A stretch of DNA of 64,000 nt from Platanthera guangdongensis (GCA_039583875.1 CM077162.1:115598589-115662588), one strand, 5' to 3'. Positions 20,436-32,465 are shown, counted from the stretch's first letter. Program-made: numbers and translations. Notes: generated by a model not told the origin, from the letters alone.

Positions 20436-22703
20436 TGTAACGCCCCGAAACTCAAAGGAGCGAAGGGGGACGTTTTGGGACAGTTTGGGTTCTGGCAGCA
20501 GGCACACGGCCTGGGACACGAGCGTGTCCCAGGGCGTGTCAAGCGTGTGTCGACACTTAGCCGTGAAGTCGTCGAGATTCTCTCGACGATTCGCTGAGAC
20601 TGGGCACACGGGCGTGTCGCAGGGCGTGTCGACCCGTGTCGACACTTAGCCGCGAAGTCGTCGAGACTTACTCGACGATTCGTCGATAATGGGCACACGG
20701 CCCGTGACACGGGCGTGTCGCAGGGCGTGTCGACCCGTGTCGACGATCGTCCTGGGGAGTCGTCGAGATTTGCTCGACGATCGTCGAGACAAGGCACACG
20801 GCCTAGGACAAGGGCGTGTCCGAGGCCGTGTCGCGTGTGGAGACCGTGTACACGGCCCTGGAGCCCAGGCGTGTGATGGTGACACGGGAAAGGACACGGG
20901 TGTGTCCTTGAACCCGTGCAGTGCTCGGGTTGATTTTGGGGGAAATATCATGGGGTACACGGCCGGCCACACGGCCGTGTCATGTGGAACACGGGCGTGT
21001 CAGCTCGAACACGGGCGTGTTCGATAACCGTGTGAGGTTCCAGGTGATTCGATTTTGACGGCGAATGAGGCACATGGCCCTGGACATGGGCGTGTGCCAG
21101 GCCGTGTTCTGTCCAGATTGGGCATTTCAGTCCCAAATCAAAGCCGTTCGTTTCCTTGTTTTGAGATCCAACGGCTGGGGGATGTTCCTGAAGGGATATA
21201 CCCGTGAATGGACTTGGAAAACCCTCACTTTTCATACCTTATCATCTTTCTAAATCCTTAGAGAGAGAGGAGAGCCAAGGGAAGAAGAAGGAGCTAGATC
21301 CGCCATTGGAGGAGCTTCGGAGCTCTGAATCGCGAGCCAACTCCGGATCCACGGATGCAACGCTAGTGCGGTGGTTTTCATCCGATTACTTTTCAATGGC
21401 GCCAAAGAGGAACGCAAGGGTAACGATCCTCATCTTGAGCATGAATAGCTCTCTTTCTTTGCATAGGAAGCCCGCTCTCGCGAGTTTGAGGAGAGTTGGA
21501 GGCGTTCCTTCGGGTAGATATGTGAAGTCCCCGTTGTTTAGAGTCCGTATGCGAGAACAGACATAGGCATGATGTGTGAAGCCTACCCGGCATGTTGGTC
21601 TGGATCGGTTATGTTGCATTGCATAATGCCGGAGAAGACTCCGTGCTATTGGTTGTTTTTCGGGTTTTCTACGCGATAGATTGCAGCAGGGAGCCTTGGG
21701 GACTAACCCAAAGGTGCACCCGGAAAATTGGGCGGATACGAGATCTTGCCAACTTGGTGGCCTGAGAGCCAACTTGAACATAACCGGGTTATGTGACTTG
21801 TGATGGAAATGGGACTCGGTGGAAGTTTGACCCCCGCAAATGGCTTAAATTGCCGTTGCGATGTGAGCACGGGTTAGATGGAACCGTACCCGTTCTATGT
21901 CGTTCGGTTAAAGAGACCTAAAGGCACGTGACACTTACCGTTGGCATAGATTAGGGTCTTCGGCGGTCAATGGATTAAATTGTCGTGACCCAGGCCGGGA
22001 AGACAAATTGCTCATAGGTTTGGCCGTCTAAGTGGAGGTGGTGAGTCCGGAATGTTAATGACTTTAATTGACGTGACATCGACCGGTTCACCGAGAATGT
22101 GCCCTGAGTGCACGGGGCGTGTGGCCGAGCGAGCCAACGTCTGTGATGAAATGGCTATTGCTATAAATTGCTCGCTTATGCTAATGAAATGCAGGGAAGG
22201 AGCATCGTCGCCCCGAGTTGGGGGCGGGATCGTTATAATTTGGTCAGCATTGCTGACCGTTGCCTTGTTTTTCCACCGTGCAGTGGTTTGTTGCTTACAG
22301 GTGCAGCTGGACCAAGCGTTCAATAGCGGGCTAAAGCCCTTTTTGCGAAGCCGGCCCTCGAAGGCCCAAGTGGAAGTGTTTACTGTTTTATTCATGTATG
22401 ACCGGCCTGCGTGACGTGGTTTGTAAAACATGTAATATTCAAGTGAAACATTTTGTAAGGCCTTAAGGCTTGTTTTGAGTATTTTGTATAACATTCCTAT
22501 TTTGTATTAGTGGACATTCGTGCTTCGATGCTGAGTTCTTGTGTACAACTTTATAAACTGCTTCCGCTAGAATGCTCTGTGTAGGATGTTGAGATTGGTT
22601 GGATGGTTTCCATAAGTAACCACCTGGTCTGTCTGTGGTATATGGCGTCGGGCCCCGGCCGGACCTACTGCTATATGCTATGCGACGGATAGGGGGTGTT
22701 ACA
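20436..22703 (+). repeat. 5' LTR of B1
   Basis: It runs from TGTAACGCCCCGAAAC to TGTTACA. A GACACGGGCGTGTC and GTGTCGACAC array lies at about 20499-21110. A putative gag exon 1 lies at 21396-21419. Confidence 0.94.
21396..21419 (+). CDS. Putative gag exon 1 of B1 inside the LTR
   Basis: ATG and seven codons (MAPKRNAR) end at the donor AGG|GTAACG. The gag frame starting at 22928 has no ATG at its start; the acceptor CTATAG ends at 22927. Joining keeps phase 0. The intron would be 1508 nt and would contain the rest of the LTR, the primer site and the leader. B2 and C show the same arrangement. Confidence 0.55.
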
Positions 22704-22927
22704 ATTTGGTATCAGACTACTGGTTTGGTCGGGCTTAAAGTGAATTCGTGAGCGAATTCTTTTTAAGGGGTGGTGAGCACGTTGTGTGCGTCATCGTAAT
22801 AACAGTAAAAAGAACCCATGAATGTCCACTTAGGAATGAAAATACTCGTGTTTGAGGAACCTGCGTGTTCCTATAATTGCTGTTTGCAATTTATTTGGTC
22901 ACTTAACGGTGTTTTGTACCACTATAG
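22704..22927 (+). other. Leader of B1 with small stem-loops
   Basis: No coding sequence is seen. GAATTC-gtgagc-GAATTC (22742-22759), AGGAAC...GTTCCT and ATTGC...GCAAT can each fold. The first and third are conserved in B2 and C. The leader ends in the acceptor-like CCACTATAG. Confidence 0.65.
22707..22716 (+). other. Primer binding site of B1
   Basis: TGGTATCAGA lies three bases after the 5' LTR end and matches the initiator tRNA-Met complement for 10 bases. Confidence 0.88.
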
Positions 22928-24071
22928 GTGACCCGAAGTGGTGTTGGGCCGTCAGAACGCCGAGTTTCTGAGGCTAGTAGTGCACCGGATGTTGCTCCTG
23001 CAACACCTCTGTCGGCTGAAAATATACGATTGGTGGCTGAAGCGGTGTTGGCCGTGATAAATGTGCAGCCTGCAAGGCAAGCGCAGCAGCCCGCTCCTGT
23101 GATGGAGCAAGAACCTCTGCAAGAGGCTGAGCTGAGGAGGGTGGAGCAAGTGGTTGTGGAACCGGTGGTGCCAAGGAGGGCAACTGAGAGGCAGCTGAAG
23201 CATGTAATGAGCTTTAACCCTCCGTTATTCTCGGGGTTGGGAACGCCATCTCAGGCTGAAGACTAGCTCTCTAGGGTGAAGAGAGTCATGACAGCAATGG
23301 AGACGGAGGAGTGGCAAATGACCACCATCGCTACGTTCCTTCTGGACGGTGAAGCGAGGATGTGGTGGGAAGGATTGGAGCTGCACTTACTGAGAGGTAG
23401 GCAACTTGGTGATGTCTCGATGGAAGAGTTCTCGAGATTATTTTTGGCTAGATACCTCCCTTCGACGCAAAAGATAGCGTTGGAGAATGAGTTCCTGAAG
23501 TTGGTACAGGGTGAGAGGAGCGTGGATGAATATCTCCACGAGTTTACTAGTCTGAGTCGTTATGGTAGCTCCACCATCATGGATGAGGAGCGCAAGACTA
23601 ATCGTTTCTATGAAGGGTTGAGAGATGAGTTGAGACAACTACTGTCGGGGCCGATGACGCAGGGTTTCTTAACCTTGGTCAATACTGCCCGGTCCTTGGA
23701 GAAGGACATGAAAAATGTACAAGCGAAGAAAAGCTTGGGTGAGAAGAAATCTGAGTTCAGAGTGCCGACTACTTCAAAGTCCGGCTATCGAAGGTCTTTC
23801 AAGAAGCATAGGACTTCGGGTCCAGCTCCTTCTGGTGCTTCTGGGGAGACTACGAGTCGGACCCCGGGTGCATGTTTTACTTGTGGAAAGACGGGGCACT
23901 TTGCCCGTGACTGTTGGAGCGGACGTCCTAAGTCCGAGAGAAGGCCGGGAGCTACTTATGAAGAGAAGGGAAAGTCGGTGGAGTCGACCGCATCCCATTA
24001 TGCTCCGGCCCAACCAAGGGTCTACAATCTTGGCCAACAGGAGGCCATTAAACAAGCTGATGTGGTGACAT
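22928..24071 (+). pseudogene. gag: gag of B1 (second exon), one clear stop
   Basis: The frame starts GTG ACC CGA right after CTATAG. The gag core runs from KHVMSFNPPLFSG through MWWEGLELHLL and FYEGLRDELRQLL. One CCHC knuckle, CFTCGKTGHFARDC, lies near the end. A TAG at 23264-23266 replaces the Trp of the EDWLS motif seen in B2 and C; otherwise the frame is open to 24071. If unspliced it ends in the intron at 24082. The base before the second donor is T where B2 has G, so the spliced codon would be TGA. Confidence 0.85.
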
Positions 24072-24147
24072 GTACGGTTTAATTTATAGCAAGTCAATTT
24101 CTTTAAGTACTTGTTATGCACATGTTACCTTACCACTACTTGTTTAG
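24072..24147 (+). other. Putative 76-nt intron at the gag-protease junction of B1
   Basis: Donor GTACGG, acceptor TTGTTTAG. Removal changes frame from gag to protease in phase 1, the same phase and length as B2. The retained form stops 11 nt inside the segment. Confidence 0.6.
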
Positions 24148-26070
24148 GATTTGTACTGATTTGTGAAAATCCGGCACGAGCACTCTTCGATACGGGAGCT
24201 TCACACTCCTTCTTGTCCGAAGGATTTATATCATGCATCGGAGACCCTTCTTCGATGGCGAAGGATAAGTTGGATGTGTTGTTGCCCAATGGGTGTTCGA
24301 TGCGAGCGGATAGGATCTGCGATGTTAAAATTCGTATTGGGGAGCAGGAGTTCGACCTGCGGGCGTCTTTACTTCCGTTAGTGGAGTTCGACGTCATATT
24401 TGGCATGGACTGGCTCTCGGAGCAGCAGGCCCATATAGATTTCGGTAGCAAGGAAGTCAAGCTGGGAGCAAGTCGTGAAACGACTTTTACGGGCTTAAAG
24501 GGGTCGAGCAAGACATTGATGTCTGCTCTTCAGGTGGTAAAGGCGGTTCGTGCTGGTGCAGAACTGTTCCTTACACTAGTGGAGGTTGCAAAGCTGAAGC
24601 CCGCGTTGGATTGTATTTCAGTGGTATCGAAATACCCTGATGTGTTCCCCGCCGATCTTCCTGGAGCCCCGCCTCAGCGGGAGATAGATTTTACGATCGA
24701 GCTAGTGCCAGGTGCAAAGCCTGTGTCACGATCTCCGTATCGTCTAGCGCCTAAGGAAATGGCGGAGCTAAAAGTTCAACTGCAAGAGTTGTTGGAGCAA
24801 GGGTAGGTGCGCCCGAGTTCTTCGCCTTGGAGCGCACCGGTCCTCTTTGTTAAGAAGAAGGACGGAAGCTTGAGGTTATGTATTGATTATCGGGAGCTAA
24901 ACAAGCTGACAGAGAAGAACAAGTACCCGATCCCCCGGATTGATGATCTCTTTGATCAATTAGTCGGGTCGACGGTGTACTTGAAGTTGGATCTCAAGGC
25001 TGGGTACTATCGGCTGCGAATAAGGGAGAGTGATATCCCGAAGACAGCGTTTAGTACGAGATACAGGCATTATGAGTTCACGGTCATGCCGTTTGGGCTG
25101 ACTAATGCGCCGTCAGTGTTCATGGATTTGATGAACATGACTTTCAGGGAGTACTTGGACCATTTCGTGATCGTCTTCATCGACGATATTTTGGTATACT
25201 CGCAAAGTGAGGAAGATCACTTCAAGCATCTTCATTTGGTGTTGGAGACGCTAAGGAGAAATCAGTTGTATGTCAAGTTCTCGAAGTGCGAGTTTTGGCT
25301 ATCCTCAGTGGCGTTCCTCGGTCATATAGTGAGTGGAGAGGGTATTGCTGTGGATCCGGCGAAGATTGTTGCGATACGGGAGTGGCCTGAGCTTGCTACG
25401 GTAGCAGAAGTCCGGAGCTTTTTGGGGCTTGCCGGCTATTATAGGCGCTTCGTAGAGAACTTCTCGCGGTTAGCGTTACCTCTCACTACTTTGACGAGGA
25501 AGGAGCATAAGTTCGTTTGGACACCGGAGTGCGCGCGAGCTTTTGAGGAGTTGAAGTGTCGGTTGACCACGGCGCCTGTGCTGAGTTCGCCATGTGGAAC
25601 CGAAGGCTATGAGATATATAGCGATGCTTCGGGCAGCGGTTTGAGTTGCGTGCTACTGCAACACGGAAGTGTGATAGCTTATGGCTCGAGACAGCTAAAA
25701 GTGCATGAGAGGAATTATCCGGTCCATGACTTGGAGTTAGCGGCCGTGATTTTTGCCTTGAAGCTGTGGAGACACTATTTGTACGGTGTGAAGATTGATA
25801 TCTACACCGATCATAAGAGCCTGAAATATTTGATAGATCAGAAGGATCTGAATATGCGGCAGCGTAGATGGATGGAGTTCCTGGGGGACTATACATTCAA
25901 GATCCACTACGTGCCTGGCAAAGGGAATGCGGTTGCGGACGCGTTGAGTCGCCGAGCCCCAGCTCAAGCCAATTGGCTATCGGTGCATGATGAGTGGTTG
26001 GTGCGGGAGTTGGAGGCATTGGGGATTGGTTGTGTGGATAGACAATCAAGTGCTGAAGCAGTTCATGGTA
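24148..26070 (+). pseudogene. pol: pol of B1: protease, RT and RNase H
   Basis: Protease DTGASHSF follows the intron. RT carries [42 protein letters not shown] and FIDDILVYS. RNase H runs from IYSDASGSG to [12 protein letters not shown]. One TAG at 24804-24806 sits before [10 protein letters not shown], where B2 has TAT. All three domains are otherwise intact in one frame. Near 26060 an 80-bp deletion relative to B2, between two aagcagt repeats, shifts the frame, and the codons up to 26237 are then meaningless. In Tekay elements this protein is cut from a Gag-Pol precursor. Confidence 0.88.
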
Positions 26071-27436
26071 GAGGCTCTGGATGGGTCAAATTCCCAATTC
26101 GTCGTGGAGGACGGATTGCTTTGGAGAGATGGTCGTTTGTGCATCCCAAGTGTGGGCAATTTACGGGTGGAGTTGTTGTACGAGGCGCACCATACCAAGT
26201 ACTCGATTCACCCGGGGAGCACGAAGATGTACCGTGATGTGAAGAAAATGTTTTGGTGGCCGGGTTTGAAAAAGGACGTGGCGCTATACGTAGCGAAGTG
26301 CCAAACTTGCGCCCTGGTAAAGGCGGAGTGCCAAAAGCCGGTAGGATTTCTTAAGTCCTTGCCTGTTCCGGAGTTGAAATTCGACGACATCTCTATGGAC
26401 TTAGTGCACGGTTTGCCAAGGTCGCAAAAGGGAAACGACGCCATTTGGGTGGTTGTTGATCGATTAACGAAGGTGTCGCATTTTATTCCGCATAGGAAGG
26501 ATGATCCGGTGGAGAAGCTGGCAAAGCTTTATGTGGATAACATAGTACGGCTTCATGGTGTGCCCCGCAGCATCGTGAGTGACCGAGATGGGCGGTTCAC
26601 GTCCAATGATTGGAGGCTGGTGCAGCAAATGTTGGGAACAAAGCTGAAATTCAGCACAACCTTTCATCCACAAACGAATGGGCAGACCGAGAGGGTCAAT
26701 AGAACCATGGAAGACATGCTTCACATGTGTGTCTTGGATTTTGGAAAGCAATGGGAAGACCACCTATATTTGGTGGAGTTCGCATACAACAACAGCAACC
26801 AAGCGAGTATTCAGATGGAGCCTTTCGAGGCCCTATATGGTAGAAGATGTCGCACGCCATTGTCTTGGTTAGAAACGGGTGAGTCATAGTTGTATAAGCG
26901 ATCGGAAGTGGATGATGCTACTTCTTTGGTGAGAACCATTCGGGGGAGGTTGCTTATCGCTCAGGACCGGCAAGCAAAGTACTATAATGCCAAGCACAGG
27001 AACGTGGAGTTCGCTGTGGGCGATTATGTATACTTAAAGATCAAGCCGTTCAAGGGTGTCTCGCGGGTGCGACGATTGAAAAAGCTAAGCCCGAGGTACC
27101 TTGGAACGTTTGAGGTTCTGGAGCGAGTTGGTGAAGCGGCCTATAGGTTGAAGCTTTCAGTGGAGCTAAGTGGTTTACATGATGTATTCCATATTTCGGT
27201 GCTTCGGAAGGCGGTGCAAGAGCCTACGCAAGTGATCGTGGTTGATCAAGTGCCAGTGGATAGTGGGCTAACGACAAAGGTCAAGCCCGTGCGGATTGAA
27301 GACTCGGAGGTCAAGCGGCTACGCAATAAAGAGATCAGGATGGTCAAGGTCCGGTGGGACAATTGCTGTCGTGAGGAGCTCTCTTGGGAGCGAGAGCAGA
27401 CTATGCTTGACGAATATCCGGAGTTGTTCCGCTCAG
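26060..27436 (+). pseudogene. pol: Integrase and chromodomain of B1
   Basis: It continues pol after the frameshift. The zinc domain has [10 protein letters not shown] and [11 protein letters not shown]. All DDE residues are present: SMDLVHG, VSDRDGRF and GQTERVN. A TAG at 26887-26889 follows ETGES, where B2 has a Lys codon. The C-terminal domain (PRYLGTFEVLERVGEAAY) and chromodomain (PVRIEDSEVKRLRNKEIR to ELFRSG) follow. The open frame drifts on to 27516 over the PPT because the usual stop is lost. Apart from two breaks this is the best kept integrase core in the window. Confidence 0.88.
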
Positions 27437-27493
27437 GTACAAATTTTGGTTTTGTACATGTCTTTCCTTTATGTAATTTCGTGGGCGAAATTC

Positions 27494-27511
27494 TTTTAAG
27501 AGGGGTAGAGT
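27494..27511 (+). other. Polypurine tract of B1
   Basis: TTTTAAGAGGGGTAGAGT lies directly before the 3' LTR. One T interrupts the purine run compared with B2 (AGAGGGGGAGAG). Confidence 0.8.
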
Positions 27512-29792
27512 TGTAACGCCCCGAAACTCAAAGGAGCGAAGGGGGACGTTTTGGGCCAGTTTGGGTTCTGGCAGCAGGCACACGGCCTTGGACACGGGCG
27601 TGTCCCAGGGCGTGTCAAGCGTGTGTCGACACTTAGCCGTGAAGTCGTCGAGATTCTCTCGACGATTCGCTGAGACTGGGCACACGGCCTGCGACACGGG
27701 CGTGTCGCAGGGCGTGTCGACCCGTGTCGACACTTAGACGCGAAGTCATCGAGACTTACTCGACGATTCGTCGAGAATGGGCACACGGACCGCGACACGG
27801 GCGTGTCGCAGGGCGTGTCGACCAGTGTCGACGATCGTCCCGGGGAGTCGTCGAGATTTGCTCGACGATCGTCGAGACAACGCACACGGCCTAAGACACG
27901 GGCGTGTTTGAGGCCGTGTCGCGTGTGGAGACCGTGTACACGGCCCTGGAGCCCAGGCGTGTCAAGGTGACACGGGCAAGGATACGGGCATGTCCTCGAA
28001 CCCGTGCAGTGCTCAGGTTGATTTTGGGGGAAAAATCATGGGGTACACGGTCGGCCACACGGACGTGTCATGTGGAACACGGGCGTGTCAGCTCGAACAC
28101 GGGCGTGTTCGATACCCGTGTGAGGTTCCAGGTGATTAGATTATGACGGCGAATGAGGCACACGGCCCTGGACACGGGCGTGTGTCAGGCCGTGTTCGGT
28201 CCAGATTGGGCATTTCAGCCCCGAATCAAAGCCGTTTGTTTTCTTGTTTTGAGATCCAACGGCTGGGGGATGTTCCTGAAGGGATATACCCGTGAATGGA
28301 CTTGGAAAACCCTCACTTTTCATACCTTATCATCTTTCTAAATCCTTAGAGAGAGAGGAGGGCCAAGGGAAGAAGAAGGAGCTAGATCCGCCATTGGAGG
28401 AGCTTCGGAGCGCAGAATCGCGAGCCGACTCCGGATCCACGGAAGCAACGCTAGTGCGGTGGTTTTCATCCGATTACTTTTCAATGGCGCCAAAGAGGAA
28501 CGCAAGGGTAACGATCCTCATCTTGAGCATGAATAGCTCTCTTTCTTTGCATAGGAAGCCCGCTCTCGCGAGTTTGCGGAGAGTTGGAGGTGTTCCTTAC
28601 GATAGATATGTGAAGTCCCCGTTGTTTAGAGTCTGTATGCCAGAACGGACATAAGCATGATGTGTGAAGCCTACCCGGACATGTTGGTCTGGATTGGTGA
28701 TGTTGCATTGCATAATGCCGGAGAAGACTCCGTGCTATTGGTTGTTTTTCGAGTTTTCTATGCGGTAGATTGCAGCAGGGAGCCTTGGGGACTAACCCAA
28801 AGGTGCACCCGGAAAACTGGGCGGATACGAGATCTTGCCAACTTGGTGGCCTGAGAGCCAACTTGAACATAACCGGGTTATGTGACTTATGATGGAAATG
28901 GGACTCGGTGGAAGTTTGACCCGCGCAAATGGCTTAAATTGCCGTTGTGATGTGAGCACAAGTTAGATGGAACCGTACCCGTTCTATGTCATTCGGTTAA
29001 AGAGACCTAAAGGCACGTGGCACTTACCGTTGGCATAGATTAGTGTCTTCGGCAGTCAATGGCTTAAATTGTCGTGACCCAGGCCGGGAAGACAAATTGC
29101 TCATAGGTTTGGCCGTCTAAGAGGCGGTGGTGAGTCCGGAATGTTAATGGCTTTAATTGACGTTACATCGCCCGGTTCACTGAGAATGTGCCCTAAGTGC
29201 ACGGGGCGTGTGGCCGAGCGAGCCAACGTATGTGATGAAATGACTATTGTTATAAATTGCTCGCTTATGCTAATGAAATGCAGGGAAGGAGCATCGCCGC
29301 CCCGAGTTGGGGGCGGGATCATTATAATTTGGTCAGCATTGCTGACCGTTGCCTTGTTTTGCCACCGTGCGGTGGTTTGTTGCTTGCAGGTGCAGCTGGA
29401 CCAAGCGGTCAATAGCGGGCTAAAGCCCTTTTTGCGAAGCCGGCCCTCGAAGGCCCAAGTGGAAGTGTTTACTGTTTTATTCATGTATGACCGGCCTGCG
29501 TGCCGTGGTTAGTAAAACATGTAATATTCAAGTGAAACATTTTGTAAGGCCTTAAGGCTTGTTTCGAGTATTTTGTATAACATTCCTATTTTGTATTAGT
29601 GGACATTCGTGCTTCGATGCTGGGTTCTTGTGTACAACTTTATAAACTGCTTCCGCTAGAATGCTCTGTGTAGGACGTTGAGATTGGTTGGATGGTTTCC
29701 ATAAGTAACCACCCGGTCTGTCTGTGGTATATGGCGTCGGGCCCCGGCCGGACCTACTGCTATATGCTATGCGATGGATAGGGGGTGTTACA
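27512..29792 (+). repeat. 3' LTR of B1
   Basis: It is collinear with 20436-22703 except for 13 extra bases in the palindrome array (27575-28200). It carries the same LTR exon 1 near 28484. Confidence 0.94.
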
Positions 29793-29797
29793 TAACC

Positions 29798-30810
29798 TGT
29801 CAGTTCAAAGTCTCCATTCCTAGAGTACCAAAGGCCTAGATAAGGAGTGCCCTTAAGATATCTCAGTATTCTTTTGACTGCTGTCAAATGAGACTCTTTA
29901 GGGCAAGCTTGGTACCTAGCACAGACACATGTAGCATACATGATATCTGGTCTACTTGCAGTCAAATAGAGTAGGGAGCCAACTATCCCTCTATATAAAG
30001 TCTCATCTACAGGTTTCCCTGCATCATCTTTGCTAAGAGACATACTTGACCCCATAGGAGTTTTCATGGTACTGCATGATTCCATACCATACTTCCTTAT
30101 CAGTTCTAGGGTGAACTTAGACTGGCATATGGATAAACCATTCTCAGTCTTTCTAACTTGGAGACCCAAGAAGAACTTAAGTTCCCCCATACTTCTTATC
30201 TCAAATTGTCCTTGCATAAGTTTTGCAAACTTTTTGCAAAGACCACTTTCAGTAGACCCAAATATGATGTTATCTACATATATTTGGACTAGTATGATCT
30301 TGCCTCTGGATTCCCTAAGGAATAGAGTCTTGTCTATTTTCCCCCTTGTGAATTTATTCTCAATAAGGAAACTAGACAGGGTTTCATACCAAGCCCTAGG
30401 GCTTGTTTTAACCCATACAAAGCCTTCCTAAGTCTATAGACATAATTAGGTTAAGTTGAATCAACAAAACCTGATGGTTGTTCCACATAGACCTCTTCCT
30501 TCAGATTACTATTCAGAAAGGCTTACTTAACATCCATTTGGTAAACTTTAAATCCTTGATAGGTTGCATAGGCCAAGAACATCCTTATTGCCTCTAGTCT
30601 GGCTACTTGAGCAAAGGTTTGATCAAAGTCAATACCTTCTTCTTGCCTATATCCCTTAGCAACCAGTCTTGCTTTGTTCTTAATAATCACTCCATGTTCA
30701 TCCATCTTGTTTCTGAAGATCCACTTAGTTCTAAATATGTTGTGGTCTTTTGGTTTAGGAACAAGCTCCCAGACTTTGCATCTCTTGAACTGATTCAGCT
30801 CCACTTGCAT
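29798..30810 (-). pseudogene. pol: Reverse transcriptase of copia-1, broken
   Basis: The copia RT runs from [18 protein letters not shown] through [18 protein letters not shown], then GELKFFLGLQV and ASRPDIMYATCVCAR, to FELTGY at the B1 junction. A TAA at 30523 interrupts DVK-AFLN. More stops and a frameshift lie between 30217 and 30520. The catalytic motif reads YVDN (30269-30271 codes Asn) instead of YVDD, so polymerase activity would be lost. Coding resumes at 20435 beyond B1. Confidence 0.88.
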
Positions 30811-31011
30811 TGTCTCAATCCAATGAGGGTCTAGGATGGCTTCTTCAAATTTCTTTGGCTCTACTTGGGATAAAAAACTGGAGTAGAGTACTGCACTTCG
30901 ATTTCTGCTCCTTGTTTGTACCCCTTGTCTTAGATCACCAATGATTTGATCTGCTGGATGATCTCTTAGATGTCTATTAGCTGGAGGCAGCCTGGCTTCA
31001 GGTTGAACTCC

Positions 31012-32465
31012 TTAAGCTTCTTCAACTTGCTGCACTACTTGGTCTTCTTCTGCATCAGGTGCATGTAGTACTCCCCCTGAACAACAGCCACTATCATCTA
31101 CATGCTGACTTGCAGTAGATCCTTCTTCAATAGTGAGCTTGTCCATCTTCTTAGTCACACCTATGGAGCTGCAAATACTTCTAGACAACTCATTGTTAAT
31201 AAGTCTAGCTTCATCAAATACTACATGTACTGACTCTTCTACAACTTGAGTAGACAAGTTGTAGACCCTATAAGCCTTACTATTGTTGTTGTACCCAACA
31301 AAGATCCCTTCTTGGGATTTGGCAGCAAACTTGGTCAAGTAAGACTTACCATTGTTAAGTATATAGCATTTACAACCAAAGATCCTGAAATAGGATAGGT
31401 TTGGTTTTCTGTCTTTCACAATCTCATAGGGGGTCTTATTGTGGCTCTTGCTGATAGTAGCCCTATTAATTACATGGCATGCAGTGTTTACTGCCTCAGC
31501 CCAGAAATATTCTGGGAGAGATGTGTCACTTAATAGAGTCCTACCAGCCTCAATCAAGGTTCTATTTTTTTCCTTTCAGCTATGCCATTTTGCTGAGGTG
31601 TTCTTGGTGAAGAAAACTCTTGAAATATCCCAAACTCTTCACATAGTTTTATCATACTATCAAACAGGAATTCAGTACTATGGTCACTTCTTATTTTGAC
31701 CACTGTACTGTCTAACTCATTCTGAATTTGTTTGACAAAACTATAGAAGATACTAGGTGTTTCAGATTTCTGTCTAAGGAAGAACACCCAGGAAAACCTT
31801 GAGTAGTCATCTACAACCACAAATGTGTAGACCTTCCTACCTAGGCTGTGAACTGGCATAGGACCAAAGAGATCCATATGCAAGAGGTATAAACACCTCA
31901 CAGCATCTTTGTTTTCAATGCTATTAAAGGTGGATCTAGTCTGCTTGCCCTTTTGACAAGCTGAGCATATCCCATCTTTAATACACTTAACCTGAGGACC
32001 ATTCCTCACTAACTCTTTGCTATAGAGTTGACCAATTGTCTTGTAGTTGAGATGGGCTAGCCTCTTGTGCCATTTGACACACTGAGAGACTTTCTCATCA
32101 GCTACAAGACACACTGGAGAAGCATTGTTCTCACACATAATGTCTAGGTAATAGACATTTCTCTTTCTATAACCAGTCAATATGATCTCTTGATCATTTG
32201 ATCTCCTGATATGACAACCATCTTTGACAAATGAGATGTCATATCCTAGATCACTCAGTTGACTTATACTAATAAGGTTATGTTTCAAACCTTTAACATA
32301 AGCCACTTGAGTAATAGTTATAAGGTTGCTAGAAATGTTACCAAAATCCTTGATGATTCCTTTTTCAGAACCACCAAAGGTGACTTTAGGACCATCCTTG
32401 ATTGGTGTGTAGTCCTTTAGCAATCCCCTAGTTCCAGTCATGTGTCTGGAACATCCACTTTCCAA
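31012..32465 (-). pseudogene. pol: Protease end and integrase of copia-1, broken
   Basis: The protease active site reads ESGCSRHMTG, with Glu (32460-32462) in place of the catalytic Asp. A TGA at 32469-32471 stands where Trp is usual. The GAG-pre-integrase zinc domain (HKRLAHLNYKTIGQLYSK, then CSACQKGKQ) precedes the DDE core: LHMDLFGP, IRSDHSTEF and PQQNGIAERK. A frameshift near 31556 moves the rest (TLLSDTSLPEYFWAEAVNT, FGCKCYI, then FVGYNNNSKAYRVYN) into another frame, ending at 31012. Between 30811 and 31011 lies the degraded link to RT. Confidence 0.88.

Larger units (their letters stand above)
20436..29792 (+). mobile_element. Element B1: Tekay-type Ty3/gypsy retrotransposon inside copia-1
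   Basis: LTRs are 20436-22703 (2268 bp) and 27512-29792 (2281 bp). The target duplication taacc is exact (20431-20435, 29793-29797). The 13-bp length difference comes from one deletion between cacgg repeats in the palindrome array of the 5' LTR. Gene order is gag, protease, RT, RNase H, integrase, chromodomain. It is close to B2 and related to C. Confidence 0.95.

Noticed and set aside
22818..22927. Short intron from a donor GTCCAC after an ATG in the B leader to the CTATAG acceptor
   Set aside because: The frame would fit, but GTCCAC is a poor donor and the LTR exon with GTAACG explains the same acceptor better and in three elements.
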